A stretch of DNA of 64,000 bases from positions 544,173-608,172 of the forward strand of contig NZ_LMUO01000019.1 in assembly GCF_009765905.1 (NCBI RefSeq), read 5' to 3'. This DNA comes from Mucilaginibacter sp. L196. Lineage in GTDB: Bacteria > Bacteroidota > Bacteroidia > Sphingobacteriales > Sphingobacteriaceae. Both the position numbers and the translations under genes were made by a program. The first letter of the stretch is position 1. Every line of letters begins with the position of its first letter. Below, piece after piece: positions 1 to 8,334 of this stretch. The notes beneath the pieces are model-generated. The model was not told where the DNA came from and ran no database searches. It was given only the letters and a program-made list of their open reading frames with translations.

Positions 1-1434
1 TACAGTAAAGTTACCTGAGATAGAAGAGGTACCACCTGAAATTTCATCCTGAACAGTAGGGGCTGAATAAACATTGTTATCCAGTACAATAGCGATAGAC
101 TGTTTGTTATTTGGATCAGCTGATGCTTCACGTGTAACAGTTGCCCATTTCTGCGCACCTTGTGAATTCATGTCCATTACCACGTCAGGGCTGCCTTTTT
201 GGTCAACATCTGCACGGGCATCATTAATTACATCGCCTGAAAGTACAGCGCCATCGGCACCTACTAATTTAATAGCGTATAATTCAAATATTTTTGTTTT
301 ATCAATCGGTTTTACGCCCCATAAAAATTTCATGTTGCTTGGGATAGCCGATTTTACTGCCGGATTGTTTAAATAAGCATTCACGGTTGCAGTATCTTTT
401 ATTGCACACCAGCCAACGGTTGGGCCCGGCCTAAGTTTTTGCTGGCCTGTTTGATCCTGGTAAGTAACAGGAGCAAGAATAGCGAATAAAGGATTTTGCT
501 CGGCTAACTTACTTTTACCTGCCAGGCCAGAAGTATCTTTACCTGCAGTTTTTTGAACTTTATTTAATAAAGATAAGCCGCCTTTAGCAGGAGCAGCAGT
601 AGTATCTTTTTTAGCAGATGTGTTATTAGCAAGCGATTTAGTTGTATCAGCAGCGGCAGCAGATTTTTTGGTGTCGGCTAATATTTTGTTTACGCCTGCT
701 AGTACCTGATAAGCCTGGGCGTTTTCAAAAGTTTGATAAAACTCCAATTTAGCAGTACCGCTTAACAGCTTCCGAACACGCTCTTCATCTTTTACACCCG
801 GTAATTCGATAAGGATACGGTTTGAGCCTTCCTGTAACTGGATGGTAGGTGAAGTTACACCAAACTGATCGATACGGGTATTTAAAACCGTGTATGATTG
901 TTTAACCGCTGCTTTACCCTGATCTTTCAAATAAGTTTCAACTTCCGCATTTGAAGCATCAAATTTGATGTGCGACTGGTTGTCTCTGGTTGAAAAGATA
1001 GCAGCTAACTTGCCGTTAGGGTTTAATTTTTCATATTCACTTACAAATAGCGATATGAAATCATTTTGGCTGGTTTTAGTGTCAGCTTCGGCATTGTTCA
1101 ATGCCTGGTTAAATGCAGGATCAGGATTTTTGTCTGATAATTTTTGTACCAGTTCTTTTAACGAGATCTGCATGGTAACGCTCATACCACCTTCAAGGTC
1201 GAGACCTAAAGCTAACTCGTTATTTTTGCAGTATTGGTAATCGTGACCTAATATCGGATATACCGGAATAGTGGACATAGAATCCAGATATTCCTTTTCT
1301 TTAGACAAATCGCCTTTTGCGTAAGCTTTTGCATCACTTTCAACTTTGCGTGTTACCCATGTAAATGAAAGCTGGTACAAACACACCACCGCCAGCAATA
1401 TGGCGAAAAATTTAACAACCCCTTTACCTTGCAT
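1..1434 (-). CDS. secDF: Protein translocase SecDF, N-terminal part (cut by window edge)
   Basis: Part of the Sec accessory complex that uses the proton gradient to pull proteins across the inner membrane. The frame is open for 478 codons from ATG at 1434 to the window edge, where the C-terminal half (more SecD plus SecF) is lost. One membrane helix occupies about residues 7-25, followed by the SecD hallmark LGLDLEGG at about residue 75. The periplasmic P1 region has an Ala/Lys/Thr-rich insert at about residues 255-310, and the SGDVINDA and GNFTV segments lie near the edge. Bacteroidota usually carry SecD and SecF as one fused chain of about 1000 residues, so the fusion is inferred, not seen. 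A promoter-like -7 box lies about 55 bases upstream. Confidence 0.93.
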   Translation of the reverse strand, partial: MQGKGVVKFFAILLAVVCLYQLSFTWVTRKVESDAKAYAKGDLSKEKEYLDSMSTIPVYPILGHDYQYCKNNELALGLDLEGGMSVTMQISLKELVQKLSDKNPDPAFNQALNNAEADTKTSQNDFISLFVSEYEKLNPNGKLAAIFSTRDNQSHIKFDASNAEVETYLKDQGKAAVKQSYTVLNTRIDQFGVTSPTIQLQEGSNRILIELPGVKDEERVRKLLSGTAKLEFYQTFENAQAYQVLAGVNKILADTKKSAAAADTTKSLANNTSAKKDTTAAPAKGGLSLLNKVQKTAGKDTSGLAGKSKLAEQNPLFAILAPVTYQDQTGQQKLRPGPTVGWCAIKDTATVNAYLNNPAVKSAIPSNMKFLWGVKPIDKTKIFELYAIKLVGADGAVLSGDVINDARADVDQKGSPDVVMDMNSQGAQKWATVTREASADPNNKQSIAIVLDNNVYSAPTVQDEISGGTSSISGNFTV

Positions 1435-1486
1435 CTTAAATTATATATGTAATTATTTAGTTTATAAGCCTTTTTAAAATAGACGG

Positions 1487-1512
1487 CAAATCTAATAAAA
1501 TTTCGCTATCAA
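1487..1512 (-). promoter_or_regulatory. Putative Bacteroidota promoter for secDF
   Basis: Read on the minus strand, TAGATTTG (1494-1487) is an exact match to the Bacteroidota -7 consensus TAnnTTTG. A TTG (1512-1510) lies 15 bases further upstream, slightly shorter than the usual 17-23 base spacer. This places the transcript start near 1480 and gives a 5' leader of about 45 bases. Confidence 0.4.
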
Positions 1513-1549
1513 GGAATTTTAAATTAAAACAAAAAAATGACAAAAAATG

Positions 1550-2032
1550 TTACAGCCGTTCTAATGTAATGAATGAATACGGAAGCGGGTTTTTCTCGTC
1601 CGGTTCGAAGTCTTCCCGTTTAACTTCTTTCCATTCCGATTTGTCTATCTCAGGGAAGAATGTGTCAGCATCAAAGCTTTTGTGGATTATGGTAAGGTAT
1701 ATGCGATCGGTAAGATGCATTGCTAGTTTGTATATCTCGGCACCACCACCAATGAATACCTCATCTTCGCCTTTGCACAAAGCTAATCCATCTTCGATAG
1801 ATTTAACCACCTCGCAGCCGGGAATAGTAATGTCCTGGCGTGTTACCACTATGTTTCTGCGGCGTGGCAGCGGCTTGCCAACAGAATCAAAAGTTTTGCG
1901 CCCCATAATGATGGTCCGGCCTGAGGTGATGTCCTTAAAATGTTTAAGGTCGTTAGGCATATGCCATAACAGTTGGTTGTTTTTACCGATGGCGTGGTTC
2001 TCGCCTATGGCGACTATGATGGATACTGTCAT
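1550..2032 (-). CDS. folA: Dihydrofolate reductase
   Basis: Reduces dihydrofolate to tetrahydrofolate with NADPH. The 160-residue length is standard. Family signatures run in order: IVAIGENHAIGKNNQLLWHM at the N-terminus (folate pocket and Met20 loop region), then GRTIIMGRKTFDS, then the NADPH-binding segment FIGGGAEIY. It lies downstream of thyA and the four-helix-bundle gene on the same strand. ThyA makes dihydrofolate and FolA recycles it, so the neighbourhood is metabolically coherent. The ATG at 2032-2030 is set inside an 8-bp tandem repeat that fills the entire space up to the previous stop codon. No Shine-Dalgarno sequence is visible. Confidence 0.96.
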   Translation of the reverse strand: MTVSIIVAIGENHAIGKNNQLLWHMPNDLKHFKDITSGRTIIMGRKTFDSVGKPLPRRRNIVVTRQDITIPGCEVVKSIEDGLALCKGEDEVFIGGGAEIYKLAMHLTDRIYLTIIHKSFDADTFFPEIDKSEWKEVKREDFEPDEKNPLPYSFITLERL

Positions 2033-2081
2033 TGGGTCATTGGGTCATTGGGTCATTGGGTCATTGGGTCATTGGGTCATT
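2029..2081. repeat. 8-bp tandem array at the folA start
   Basis: There are 6.6 perfect copies of the plus-strand octamer TCATTGGG (CCCAATGA on the coding strand). The array covers the folA ATG, the whole 36-base spacer and the last codons of the four-helix-bundle gene. Because the period is 8, each unit puts an ATG in a different frame, and each such ATG is followed by ACC CAA TGA, a three-residue mini-ORF. Slippage would change the spacer length. Confidence 0.95.
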
Positions 2082-2446
2082 CCAATGCTTGCCTTGCCAA
2101 TGTATTTTATGTAAATATTTAACTTGTGATGAATAGTTTCTAATTGTTGAATTAACACTTGGTAAATGTCGTCCTCGATTAGATTTCTTGTTTGTGCTTT
2201 TTTTAACCAGCTTTTGGTTTCAATAATCGAGCCTCTGCTAAAGTAGCAGAAGTTTTTGTTTTCTTTATAATGGTATCTTCCAAAACCTTCTGCAATGTTC
2301 GCACCTATCGAGTCCGCGGACCGAACCAGTTGTTTTCCGATAGTATCTTTTGCGAAATAATCCCAAGACAATACTAAATCCCAAATTGTATTAGAGAAAG
2401 TTTCAGACAAATTGTAAATCTCTAAATCTTCTATACGATTGCTCAT
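2069..2446 (-). CDS. Four helix bundle protein (23S rRNA intervening-sequence family)
   Basis: A 125-residue protein of the S23/IVS four-helix-bundle family, recognised from RSADSIGANIAEGFGR at about residues 42-57 and the all-helical layout. Family members are found inside 23S rRNA intervening sequences and as stand-alone chromosomal genes. Their biochemical role is unsettled; some relatives act with diversity-generating retroelements. The C-terminal residues GMTQ are encoded by the 8-bp tandem array shared with the folA start, so the natural C-terminus may be repeat-derived. A second, inverted octamer array adjoins its start codon. Placement between thyA and folA suggests insertion into a thyA-folA pair. 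Confidence 0.85.
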   Translation of the reverse strand: MSNRIEDLEIYNLSETFSNTIWDLVLSWDYFAKDTIGKQLVRSADSIGANIAEGFGRYHYKENKNFCYFSRGSIIETKSWLKKAQTRNLIEDDIYQVLIQQLETIHHKLNIYIKYIGKASIGMTQ

Positions 2447-2478
2447 AATGACTCAATGACCTAATGACACAATGATTA
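2447..2478. repeat. Degenerate octamer array upstream of the four-helix-bundle gene
   Basis: Four imperfect 8-bp units on the plus strand (AATGACTC, AATGACCT, AATGACAC, AATGATTA) abut the start codon. They match the folA array unit in the opposite orientation, so the four-helix-bundle gene is bracketed by inverted octamer arrays. Confidence 0.8.
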
Positions 2479-2480
2479 AA

Positions 2481-3275
2481 TCAAATCGCGACAATACCCT
2501 TTATGTGCGGATGTGGGTCATAACTTTCCAAAGTGAAATCTTCGTATTTGAAGGAGAATATATCCTTAACATCCGGATTGATCTTCATGGTGGGTAATGG
2601 CCTTGGATCGCGACTTAATTGCAGCTTGGCTTGTTCAAGATGGTTGTTGTAGATGTGTGCATCGCCGAATGTATGGATGAAATCGCCGTACTGCAGGCCA
2701 CATACCTGGGTCATCATCATAGTAAGTAATGCGTAGGACGCGATGTTGAAAGGTACGCCCAAAAATATATCGGCACTGCGCTGATATAGCTGACATGACA
2801 ATTTACCATCGAGCACATAAAACTGGAACAGGCTGTGGCAAGGGGGGAGCGCCATCTGGTTAACATCGGCAACGTTCCATGCCGATACGATCATGCGGCG
2901 GGAATCAGGATTGTTTTTGATTTGGTTTACCACCTGGCTAATCTGATCGATGTGGCCGCCATCGGGTGTAGGCCACGACCGCCATTGGTAACCATATACC
3001 GGGCCGAGGTTGCCGTCAGCATCCGCCCATTCGTCCCATATGCGCACGCCGTTTTCTTTTAGGTAAGCAATATTGGTATCACCGCTTAAAAACCATATGA
3101 GCTCATGTATGATGGATTTAAGGTGCAGCTTTTTGGTGGTTACCAATGGGAAGCCGTCTTGTAGGTTAAACCGCATTTGGTATCCGAATACGCTTATCGT
3201 CCCCGTTCCGGTGCGATCATGTTTTTGCGTGCCGGTATCCATCACATGGCGCATTAAATCCAGGTATTGTTTCAT
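2481..3275 (-). CDS. thyA: Thymidylate synthase
   Basis: Converts dUMP and methylene-tetrahydrofolate to dTMP and dihydrofolate. At 264 residues it matches the length of the short (E. coli type) ThyA. Visible landmarks are the phosphate-binding DRTGTGT at about 20-26, the nucleophile in LPPCHSLFQFYV (Cys146), RSADIFLGVPFNIASYA and the C-terminal HPHIKGIVAI. The last contributes to active-site closure and ends in the family-typical valine-alanine-isoleucine. Dihydrofolate from this enzyme is the substrate of FolA, encoded two genes downstream. Octamer repeats lie immediately upstream of the ATG. Confidence 0.97.
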   Translation of the reverse strand: MKQYLDLMRHVMDTGTQKHDRTGTGTISVFGYQMRFNLQDGFPLVTTKKLHLKSIIHELIWFLSGDTNIAYLKENGVRIWDEWADADGNLGPVYGYQWRSWPTPDGGHIDQISQVVNQIKNNPDSRRMIVSAWNVADVNQMALPPCHSLFQFYVLDGKLSCQLYQRSADIFLGVPFNIASYALLTMMMTQVCGLQYGDFIHTFGDAHIYNNHLEQAKLQLSRDPRPLPTMKINPDVKDIFSFKYEDFTLESYDPHPHIKGIVAI

Positions 3276-3280
3276 GTTAT

Positions 3281-3312
3281 TGAGTGAATGAGTGATTGGG
3301 TGAATGAGTGAT
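3281..3312. repeat. Octamer array upstream of thyA
   Basis: Four 8-bp units on the plus strand: TGAGTGAA, TGAGTGAT, TGGGTGAA, TGAGTGAT. Together with the arrays at 2029 and 2447 they fit a shared consensus TGRGTSAT. This array ends five bases from the thyA start codon. Confidence 0.8.
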
Positions 3313-3425
3313 TATGATAAGCATCTTTAAATACCTCGCCCACTTATTATCCTATACAAATAAAAATATTCTAATTTTACCATCCTACGGATGTGCAAAA
3401 ATACATGCCGTTGTTAATCTTTTGT

Positions 3426-4229
3426 ATGGTAATTTTCCCGAACGCTAAAATAAATATCGGCTTGAATGTGATTGAACGCCGCGCCGATGGCTATCATAAC
3501 CTTGAAACTGTTTTTTACCCGGTAAAGATAAACGATGTGCTCGAGATCATCCCGGCTGATGAGTTGAGCTTTGAATCGTCAGGTTTGGAGATACCGGGTA
3601 GGTTGGGGGATAACCTTTGCATCAAGGCTTACCACTTGCTGAAAAAGGATCATAATATATCGCCGGTAAAAATCCATCTGCATAAAAATATCCCGATAGG
3701 CGCAGGGCTGGGCGGCGGATCAAGTGACGCTGCATTTTTTATTAAACTGATGAATCAGCAATTTGATTTAAAATTGAGTGTTGACCAAATACAGGACTAC
3801 GCCCGCAAGCTTGGTGCTGATTGCGCTTTTTTTGTTGAGAGCAAGCCTGTGTTTGCTTTTGAGCTGGGCGATGAATTTGAATCGATCAAACTCGATCTGT
3901 CGAAATATAAAATCGTACTGGTGATGCCACCTACGCAGGTGTCGACGGCTGAAGCTTATCGTGGGGTGAAACCTTCGCCCATTAAAACCACTTTGTATGA
4001 ATTGATAGACCTGCCGGTTGCCCAGTGGAGAAAGCATATCAAAAATGATTTCGAGGAATCGATATTTAAAAACCATATTATGATACGCGGCGTGAAGGCT
4101 GCTCTTTACGAAGCTGGCGCATTGTTCGCCAGCATGAGCGGGAGCGGAGCATCCGTTTTTGGGATATTTGAAAATACACCCGACCTGTCGCACCTGGAAG
4201 ATGAGAACCAGGTGTTTTATGATATTTAG
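3426..4229 (+). CDS. ispE: 4-diphosphocytidyl-2-C-methyl-D-erythritol kinase
   Basis: GHMP kinase of the non-mevalonate isoprenoid pathway that phosphorylates CDP-methylerythritol. I take the ATG at 3426 (MVIFPNAKINIGL) as the start: the family begins with a short strand before AKINIGL, and the 11 residues upstream in the same frame look non-native. The product is 267 residues. The ATP-binding loop PIGAGLGGGSSDAAF lies at about residues 90-104, the substrate region GYHNLETVFYP near 25-35, and the C-terminal GSGASVFGIF motif near 240. It is transcribed alone, divergent from thyA and convergent with the dehydrogenase downstream. Confidence 0.95.
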   Translation: MVIFPNAKINIGLNVIERRADGYHNLETVFYPVKINDVLEIIPADELSFESSGLEIPGRLGDNLCIKAYHLLKKDHNISPVKIHLHKNIPIGAGLGGGSSDAAFFIKLMNQQFDLKLSVDQIQDYARKLGADCAFFVESKPVFAFELGDEFESIKLDLSKYKIVLVMPPTQVSTAEAYRGVKPSPIKTTLYELIDLPVAQWRKHIKNDFEESIFKNHIMIRGVKAALYEAGALFASMSGSGASVFGIFENTPDLSHLEDENQVFYDI

Positions 4230-4253
4230 ATTTTTGATTTCGGAATTGAGAAT

Positions 4254-4292
4254 TACGATTTCGGATTTGTGAAATTTAAATCCGAAATCGTA
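4254..4292. terminator. Bidirectional hairpin between convergent genes
   Basis: Perfect 15-bp inverted repeat, TACGATTTCGGATTT at 4254-4268 paired with 4278-4292, loop 9 bases. It sits between the ends of ispE (plus) and the dehydrogenase gene (minus). There is no long T-run, so termination is inferred from position. Shorter partial copies (GATTTCGGAATTGAGAATT) flank it, which suggests a repeat element. Confidence 0.6.
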
Positions 4293-4301
4293 AATCTAAA
4301 A

Positions 4302-5189
4302 TCAAACGCCCGCATCCTCACTAACGCCGCGGGATACGCCTTCCACCCAATCACTCTCGCCCCAACCTTTGGCTACTGCTGATTGAAGCCTGTTATGAAC
4401 CAACATTGCGGTTGGCATAGGGGTGAGGCTTGCCTGCGCAATTTTGAGGGTAAGGCGGGCGTCTTTAAAACCCAGTTTGGTTTTGAAGCCTACAGGTTGA
4501 AACTGTTTGTTAGCGATGAGCCTGCCATAGTTCTGAAAGATCGGCGCGCTGAAAAGTGTAGTGCCAAAAAAGTCGGCCACCTGCGCACGATCTAAGCCGT
4601 TTTTTTCGGCAAGGGTGTAGGCCTCTGCCATCATCTCCATTGATGCGGTGATCATGAAATTACCCGCTACTTTAACCACGTTGGCGCCGCTTACTTTTTC
4701 GCCGAAATCAATGATGCGCTGGCCTAGGCATTCCAAAACTGGTTTGGCAATTTCTTTGGCTTCCAGATCGCCGGAGATGCAGATAAATAATTTCCTCGCT
4801 GCGGCTGCGTCAGGGCGGCCAAATACGGGCGAGGCGACATAAGTGCTGCCGGAATTTTTGTGAAGCTTATAGAGCTCCTCAGAGGTATCTGGGGCGATGG
4901 TGCTCGTAGAGATATGCACCGCACCAGCTGTGAAGGTTGTTAAAATGCCATTCTCGCCGCTAACGGTCTCTTTAAGCACTTCATCTTCCGAAAGCATGGT
5001 GATCAATATTTTTACACCGTCGGCAGCTTGCGCCGGTGTTTTGCAAATGGTGATAGATGACGCGTTCAGCTCCTCCGCCTTTGATGTAGTGCGGTTGTAA
5101 ACCTGTAAATGATAACCCGCTTCTATCAGGTTTTTTGCCATGGGCATGCCCATATTACCAAGTCCGATAAATCCTATTTTCTTTTCCAT
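4302..5189 (-). CDS. NAD(P)-dependent beta-hydroxyacid dehydrogenase
   Basis: A 295-residue member of the 3-hydroxyisobutyrate dehydrogenase/tartronate semialdehyde reductase family. It has an N-terminal Rossmann motif IGFIGLGNMGMPMAKNL (residues 5-21) and the substrate-binding DxS-type segment near ISTSTIAPDTS. After SPVFGRPDAAAA comes the all-helical C-terminal domain containing the KVAGNFMI segment, whose lysine aligns with the catalytic lysine. The true substrate cannot be told from sequence; GLYR/succinic-semialdehyde-type activity is equally possible. It overlaps nothing and ends 4 bases before the LapA-like gene begins, so the two are probably not separately promoted. Confidence 0.87.
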   Translation of the reverse strand: MEKKIGFIGLGNMGMPMAKNLIEAGYHLQVYNRTTSKAEELNASSITICKTPAQAADGVKILITMLSEDEVLKETVSGENGILTTFTAGAVHISTSTIAPDTSEELYKLHKNSGSTYVASPVFGRPDAAAARKLFICISGDLEAKEIAKPVLECLGQRIIDFGEKVSGANVVKVAGNFMITASMEMMAEAYTLAEKNGLDRAQVADFFGTTLFSAPIFQNYGRLIANKQFQPVGFKTKLGFKDARLTLKIAQASLTPMPTAMLVHNRLQSAVAKGWGESDWVEGVSRGVSEDAGV

Positions 5190-5193
5190 GATG

Positions 5194-5472
5194 TTAGTTT
5201 ATATATTCCTTGTCCTCGTCGCTTAGTGTATTAGGGTCTTCGCGTTGATGTTCGCCTTCAATAAAAGTTCCGCCCAGTTTTTTTACCCGTGAAGGCCTGC
5301 CGACTAAAACGCCTAAAATAAACGCGACGACACCGACGGCGGCCATCATAACCAGTTTTGACATTCGGAAAGTTGCCCACAAAAATGAAAAGGTTACAGG
5401 CTCGGTATTTTGCATCAACACAATGGTGAGCATTACCGTGATAAGGATTACAACGATGGTTTTTATTCTCAT
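5194..5472 (-). CDS. LapA-family small membrane protein (DUF1049-like)
   Basis: A 92-residue protein with two predicted membrane helices, at about residues 3-20 and 40-60, separated by QNTEPVTFSFLWATFRMS. That QN-x-x-PV-x-F pattern is typical of LapA/DUF1049 proteins, which in Proteobacteria act with LapB in controlling LPS synthesis. The role in Bacteroidota is inferred only by family. The C-terminal tail is hydrophilic and acidic. It lies 4 bases upstream of the dehydrogenase gene in the same direction, so co-transcription is likely. Confidence 0.75.
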   Translation of the reverse strand: MRIKTIVVILITVMLTIVLMQNTEPVTFSFLWATFRMSKLVMMAAVGVVAFILGVLVGRPSRVKKLGGTFIEGEHQREDPNTLSDEDKEYIN

Positions 5473-6323
5473 GATTTTTTGATGTTCTATTATTTACAAT
5501 ATCCGCTTTTTTAATGGTGTTTTAAAAATGTGTTTTTTTAATCAAGCCTGCTCTTTTCCTGAAAAATAATCCTGTTAAATAATTCTCCTTTTGATTAATG
5601 AGGCGTCATTGTTGCAAAATGTCGATTGGTGATATTGACTGATAGATGGCGGTGGTCGGCTGAATAGTAATTGAACGAGTGGAATTCCAAAAACTGATTT
5701 GAAAAAAAATGATCGAATTTGAATCCATTTTTTGTTTGTATAGATTTTTTTCTCCATGCCGTCAATTTAACCATTTCTTCATTATTTGATTTCAATACAC
5801 TTTGGTTGATTGGTTTGGTCAAATTCTATGATGTGTACTTAAACTTTAATTTATATTATTTAAAATGTTGATTATTAGTATTTTATTATATATAAATAGT
5901 AATTTGAATGGCGTTTGCTAAAAATAATAGTAATTTGATTTTTACGATATGTTATTTTTGTTCAATATTTTATTTCATTGTAGTTTGTATATATACTGAT
6001 TTTAAGTGTTATATGTTATTTAGGTATTAGACTTTTTGTATTTTGTTTATTTTTTTTTAATGGAAATTTAGCCTGATTTAGCTAAAAATAAAGCTGTTAG
6101 TGCTATTGGATTTCGATACACTAACTTTTTTTTATAATTGACCTTGAATCGATTGTTTTGAGTGGGATGGTTATAAACCTATGCTAGTGAAATGAAGCGC
6201 TTAGGGACGCTTAAAATGCGCCGGATGTATACGGATTTCTTATCCCCTATTAGGGGGTCCGCATACATTATTAAATAAGTGGAAGGATTTAGAGCCGGAA
6301 AATTAATGCAGGAAAGATAGGAA
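5473..6323. other. AT-rich gene-free region
   Basis: 851 bases without a convincing gene. The middle (about 5820-6120) is extremely AT-rich with T-runs. It contains a short direct repeat of ATAGTAATTTGA about 30 bases apart (near 5897 and 5927). Two overlapping minus-strand open frames (5575-5822) encode up to 75 residues with no family resemblance, and I do not call them. A hairpin lies near the right end. Confidence 0.6.
6225..6268. repeat. Two-part hairpin downstream of the EamA gene
   Basis: Outer arms ATGTATACGGA (6225-6235) and TCCGCATACAT (6258-6268) pair with one G-U. An inner CCCCTA (6244-6249) and TAGGGG (6251-6256) pair around a very small loop. It lies 56 bases beyond the EamA stop codon. 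No U-tract follows on either strand, so it may be a structured RNA end or a repeat rather than a classical terminator. Confidence 0.55.
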
Positions 6324-7226
6324 TTAACGTGCCTTGCGTTTTGTGATTTGCTTTTGGGCTACAGGATAAAGAAAGATAGTAGACAAAATTACCATTGCGC
6401 CAAGCCAGAAACCAGGCTTTAATTTATGCAATTCGCCAAAAAAAATAAAGGCCAGGATGATGCCATATACCGGTTCGAGGTTGGTGATAAGCGCTACCTT
6501 GAATGCCGAAAATTCTTTCATTACTGATACCCCGGCAACGTAGGCAAGTGAGGTGCATATGGTGCCAAGGATCAATAAATAGCCTATATCTGAGTTCTGC
6601 AAAACCATACCCTGACCGAATCCGTGAGTGAAAAACAGGTACACTGTGATCCATACAAAGGCACCTGAAAGCTCGTAAAAAGCAATAACAGGTGCTTCTA
6701 TTTGCTTTACCTGCCGCGCGTTTATGATAGAGAAAAGGCTTGCGCATATAGCGCTAAGTAAACCTAATATAATGCCCTTAGTGTATTGTGTTTCAAATTT
6801 AAATATTAGTAATATCCCAACAACAATAAAAATACCAGCTATTATCTCGAGTTTGGAGATGCGGTTTTTATTAATTATTGGCTCAAATATGGCGGTGAAA
6901 AGTGTAATGGATGACAGGCAAACTAATGTTACCGAGACGGTAGAAACCTTGATAGCAGCGAAAAATAATATCCAGTGGCCGCCTACCAGTGCACCCGTGA
7001 ACATCAGTTTTAACAACGTGCTTCTATCAACTTTGATGGTATTTTTGTTGAATTTGAAATATAAAAACAATGAAATAGCGGCTATTACAACCCTATACCA
7101 CACCAGTTGTACAGCCTCTATGGTGATTAATTTACCCAGAATACTGGTAAATCCCCAGATGAAAACAGTAAAATGAAGTATTAAAAGGTTTTTATCTATA
7201 CCTGTAGTGGTAACATTTTCGGGCAT
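6324..7226 (-). CDS. EamA/DMT-family transporter
   Basis: A 300-residue inner-membrane protein with about ten hydrophobic segments arranged as two EamA repeats. The first begins LLILHFTVFIWGFTSILGKL, and the second contains EPVYGIILAFIFFGE, a hallmark of the drug/metabolite transporter superfamily. Substrate unknown. The C-terminus is basic (KQITKRKAR), consistent with a cytoplasmic end. Its start codon overlaps the LptF/G stop by one base (TAATG), so translation is probably coupled to the upstream LPS transporter gene. Confidence 0.88.
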   Translation of the reverse strand: MPENVTTTGIDKNLLILHFTVFIWGFTSILGKLITIEAVQLVWYRVVIAAISLFLYFKFNKNTIKVDRSTLLKLMFTGALVGGHWILFFAAIKVSTVSVTLVCLSSITLFTAIFEPIINKNRISKLEIIAGIFIVVGILLIFKFETQYTKGIILGLLSAICASLFSIINARQVKQIEAPVIAFYELSGAFVWITVYLFFTHGFGQGMVLQNSDIGYLLILGTICTSLAYVAGVSVMKEFSAFKVALITNLEPVYGIILAFIFFGELHKLKPGFWLGAMVILSTIFLYPVAQKQITKRKAR

Positions 7227-8332
7227 TATTTAGGCGCTTTATACAGCAAATATAAGCCTAATAAGCCAAATAGTATGTTAGGTATGAATGCCGCCATTAG
7301 TGACGACATAGTGCCTTTTTCGGCAAAAACAAAGGCGAATTTATCTACTATAATAAACGAAAAACACAATATTATACCTATGCCCAACGGTAAACCTATA
7401 CCACCACGCACCTTTTGTGATGATAATGCGACGCCAATAAGCATCAATACGAACGTTGAAAAAGGATAAATAAAACGCCTGTATTTTTGATACAGCATGT
7501 TATTTAAAACCCCAGATCCGCGTATTTTTTCTTTGGCTATGGCTATGTTTAATGTCTTTAAACTCATTGCATCATAGCTATCGTCATGTAATACATTAAA
7601 GTCGCTTGGTATCATATCCAGTGTCGTATCTTTAGTTACGCCCGTTAATTGGCGCTCATGTAAACCGTTCACGTAACGTATGGTACAGTTGTTCATATCC
7701 CACTTTCTTTTAACAGAATCATATACAATGGTTGGGGCATAAAGCTTTTCTCTAAGCTCATCACCATTGAATTTTTCCATAATAAAGGTGTACCCGGTAT
7801 GTACATCCTGTTGGTATGATTCCAGGTAAACGAAGGTATGAGCATCTAATTTTAAATGCACCTGGCTCTTGGTAGGGTCCTGGTCGCCGTTGAATCCGTG
7901 TGAGTTTTCAAAGTCAATTTTTAACTTATTGGTATAAGGAATAAGGTAAACATTGGCAAAAAATGATACGATAAATATGAGTGTAGCGGCAATAAAATAG
8001 GGCCTTAAAAAACGATTAAAACTGGCTTTTCCACTCAGTATCGGAACGATTTCTGTTTGGTTAGCCATCTTCGCGGTAAAGAAAATTACCGCCAAAAAGT
8101 TAATAAGGGGTGATAACATGTTGATGTAAAATGGTATAAACCCGGCGTAATATTGGAACGCTATTTGGTATAAGGTAGCGTGTTTGGAAAGAAAATTATC
8201 AAGGTGTTCAGATATATCAAACACAACAGATATTACTATAAACATACCCAGGGTAAACACGAATGTACCCAGGTATTTATTGATGATATATCTATCAATA
8301 ACTTTAACGTATCTGTTATATAATTCCTTCAT
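7226..8332 (-). CDS. LptF/LptG-family LPS export permease
   Basis: A 368-residue YjgP/YjgQ-type permease. The partner of the LptB ATPase extracts LPS from the inner membrane and feeds the periplasmic bridge. The N-terminal helix follows KVIDRYIINKYLGTF, then come two more helices around residues 55-115. A beta-rich periplasmic domain spans about 130-270, and three C-terminal helices include GIGLPLGIGIILCFSFIIVDK. Bacteroidota often have one or two such proteins and F versus G cannot be separated by eye, so no symbol is given. A dispersed repeat fills the gap to the upstream tgt gene. Confidence 0.88.
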   Translation of the reverse strand: MKELYNRYVKVIDRYIINKYLGTFVFTLGMFIVISVVFDISEHLDNFLSKHATLYQIAFQYYAGFIPFYINMLSPLINFLAVIFFTAKMANQTEIVPILSGKASFNRFLRPYFIAATLIFIVSFFANVYLIPYTNKLKIDFENSHGFNGDQDPTKSQVHLKLDAHTFVYLESYQQDVHTGYTFIMEKFNGDELREKLYAPTIVYDSVKRKWDMNNCTIRYVNGLHERQLTGVTKDTTLDMIPSDFNVLHDDSYDAMSLKTLNIAIAKEKIRGSGVLNNMLYQKYRRFIYPFSTFVLMLIGVALSSQKVRGGIGLPLGIGIILCFSFIIVDKFAFVFAEKGTMSSLMAAFIPNILFGLLGLYLLYKAPK

Positions 8333-8334
8333 AA

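Noticed and set aside
2029..2081. CRISPR-like tandem repeat
   Set aside because: Unit is 8 bases with no spacers; no cas genes in the window.
5575..5822. Two overlapping minus-strand ORFs of 60-75 codons
   Set aside because: AT-rich, no family resemblance, no promoter or neighbour support, overlapping in different frames.
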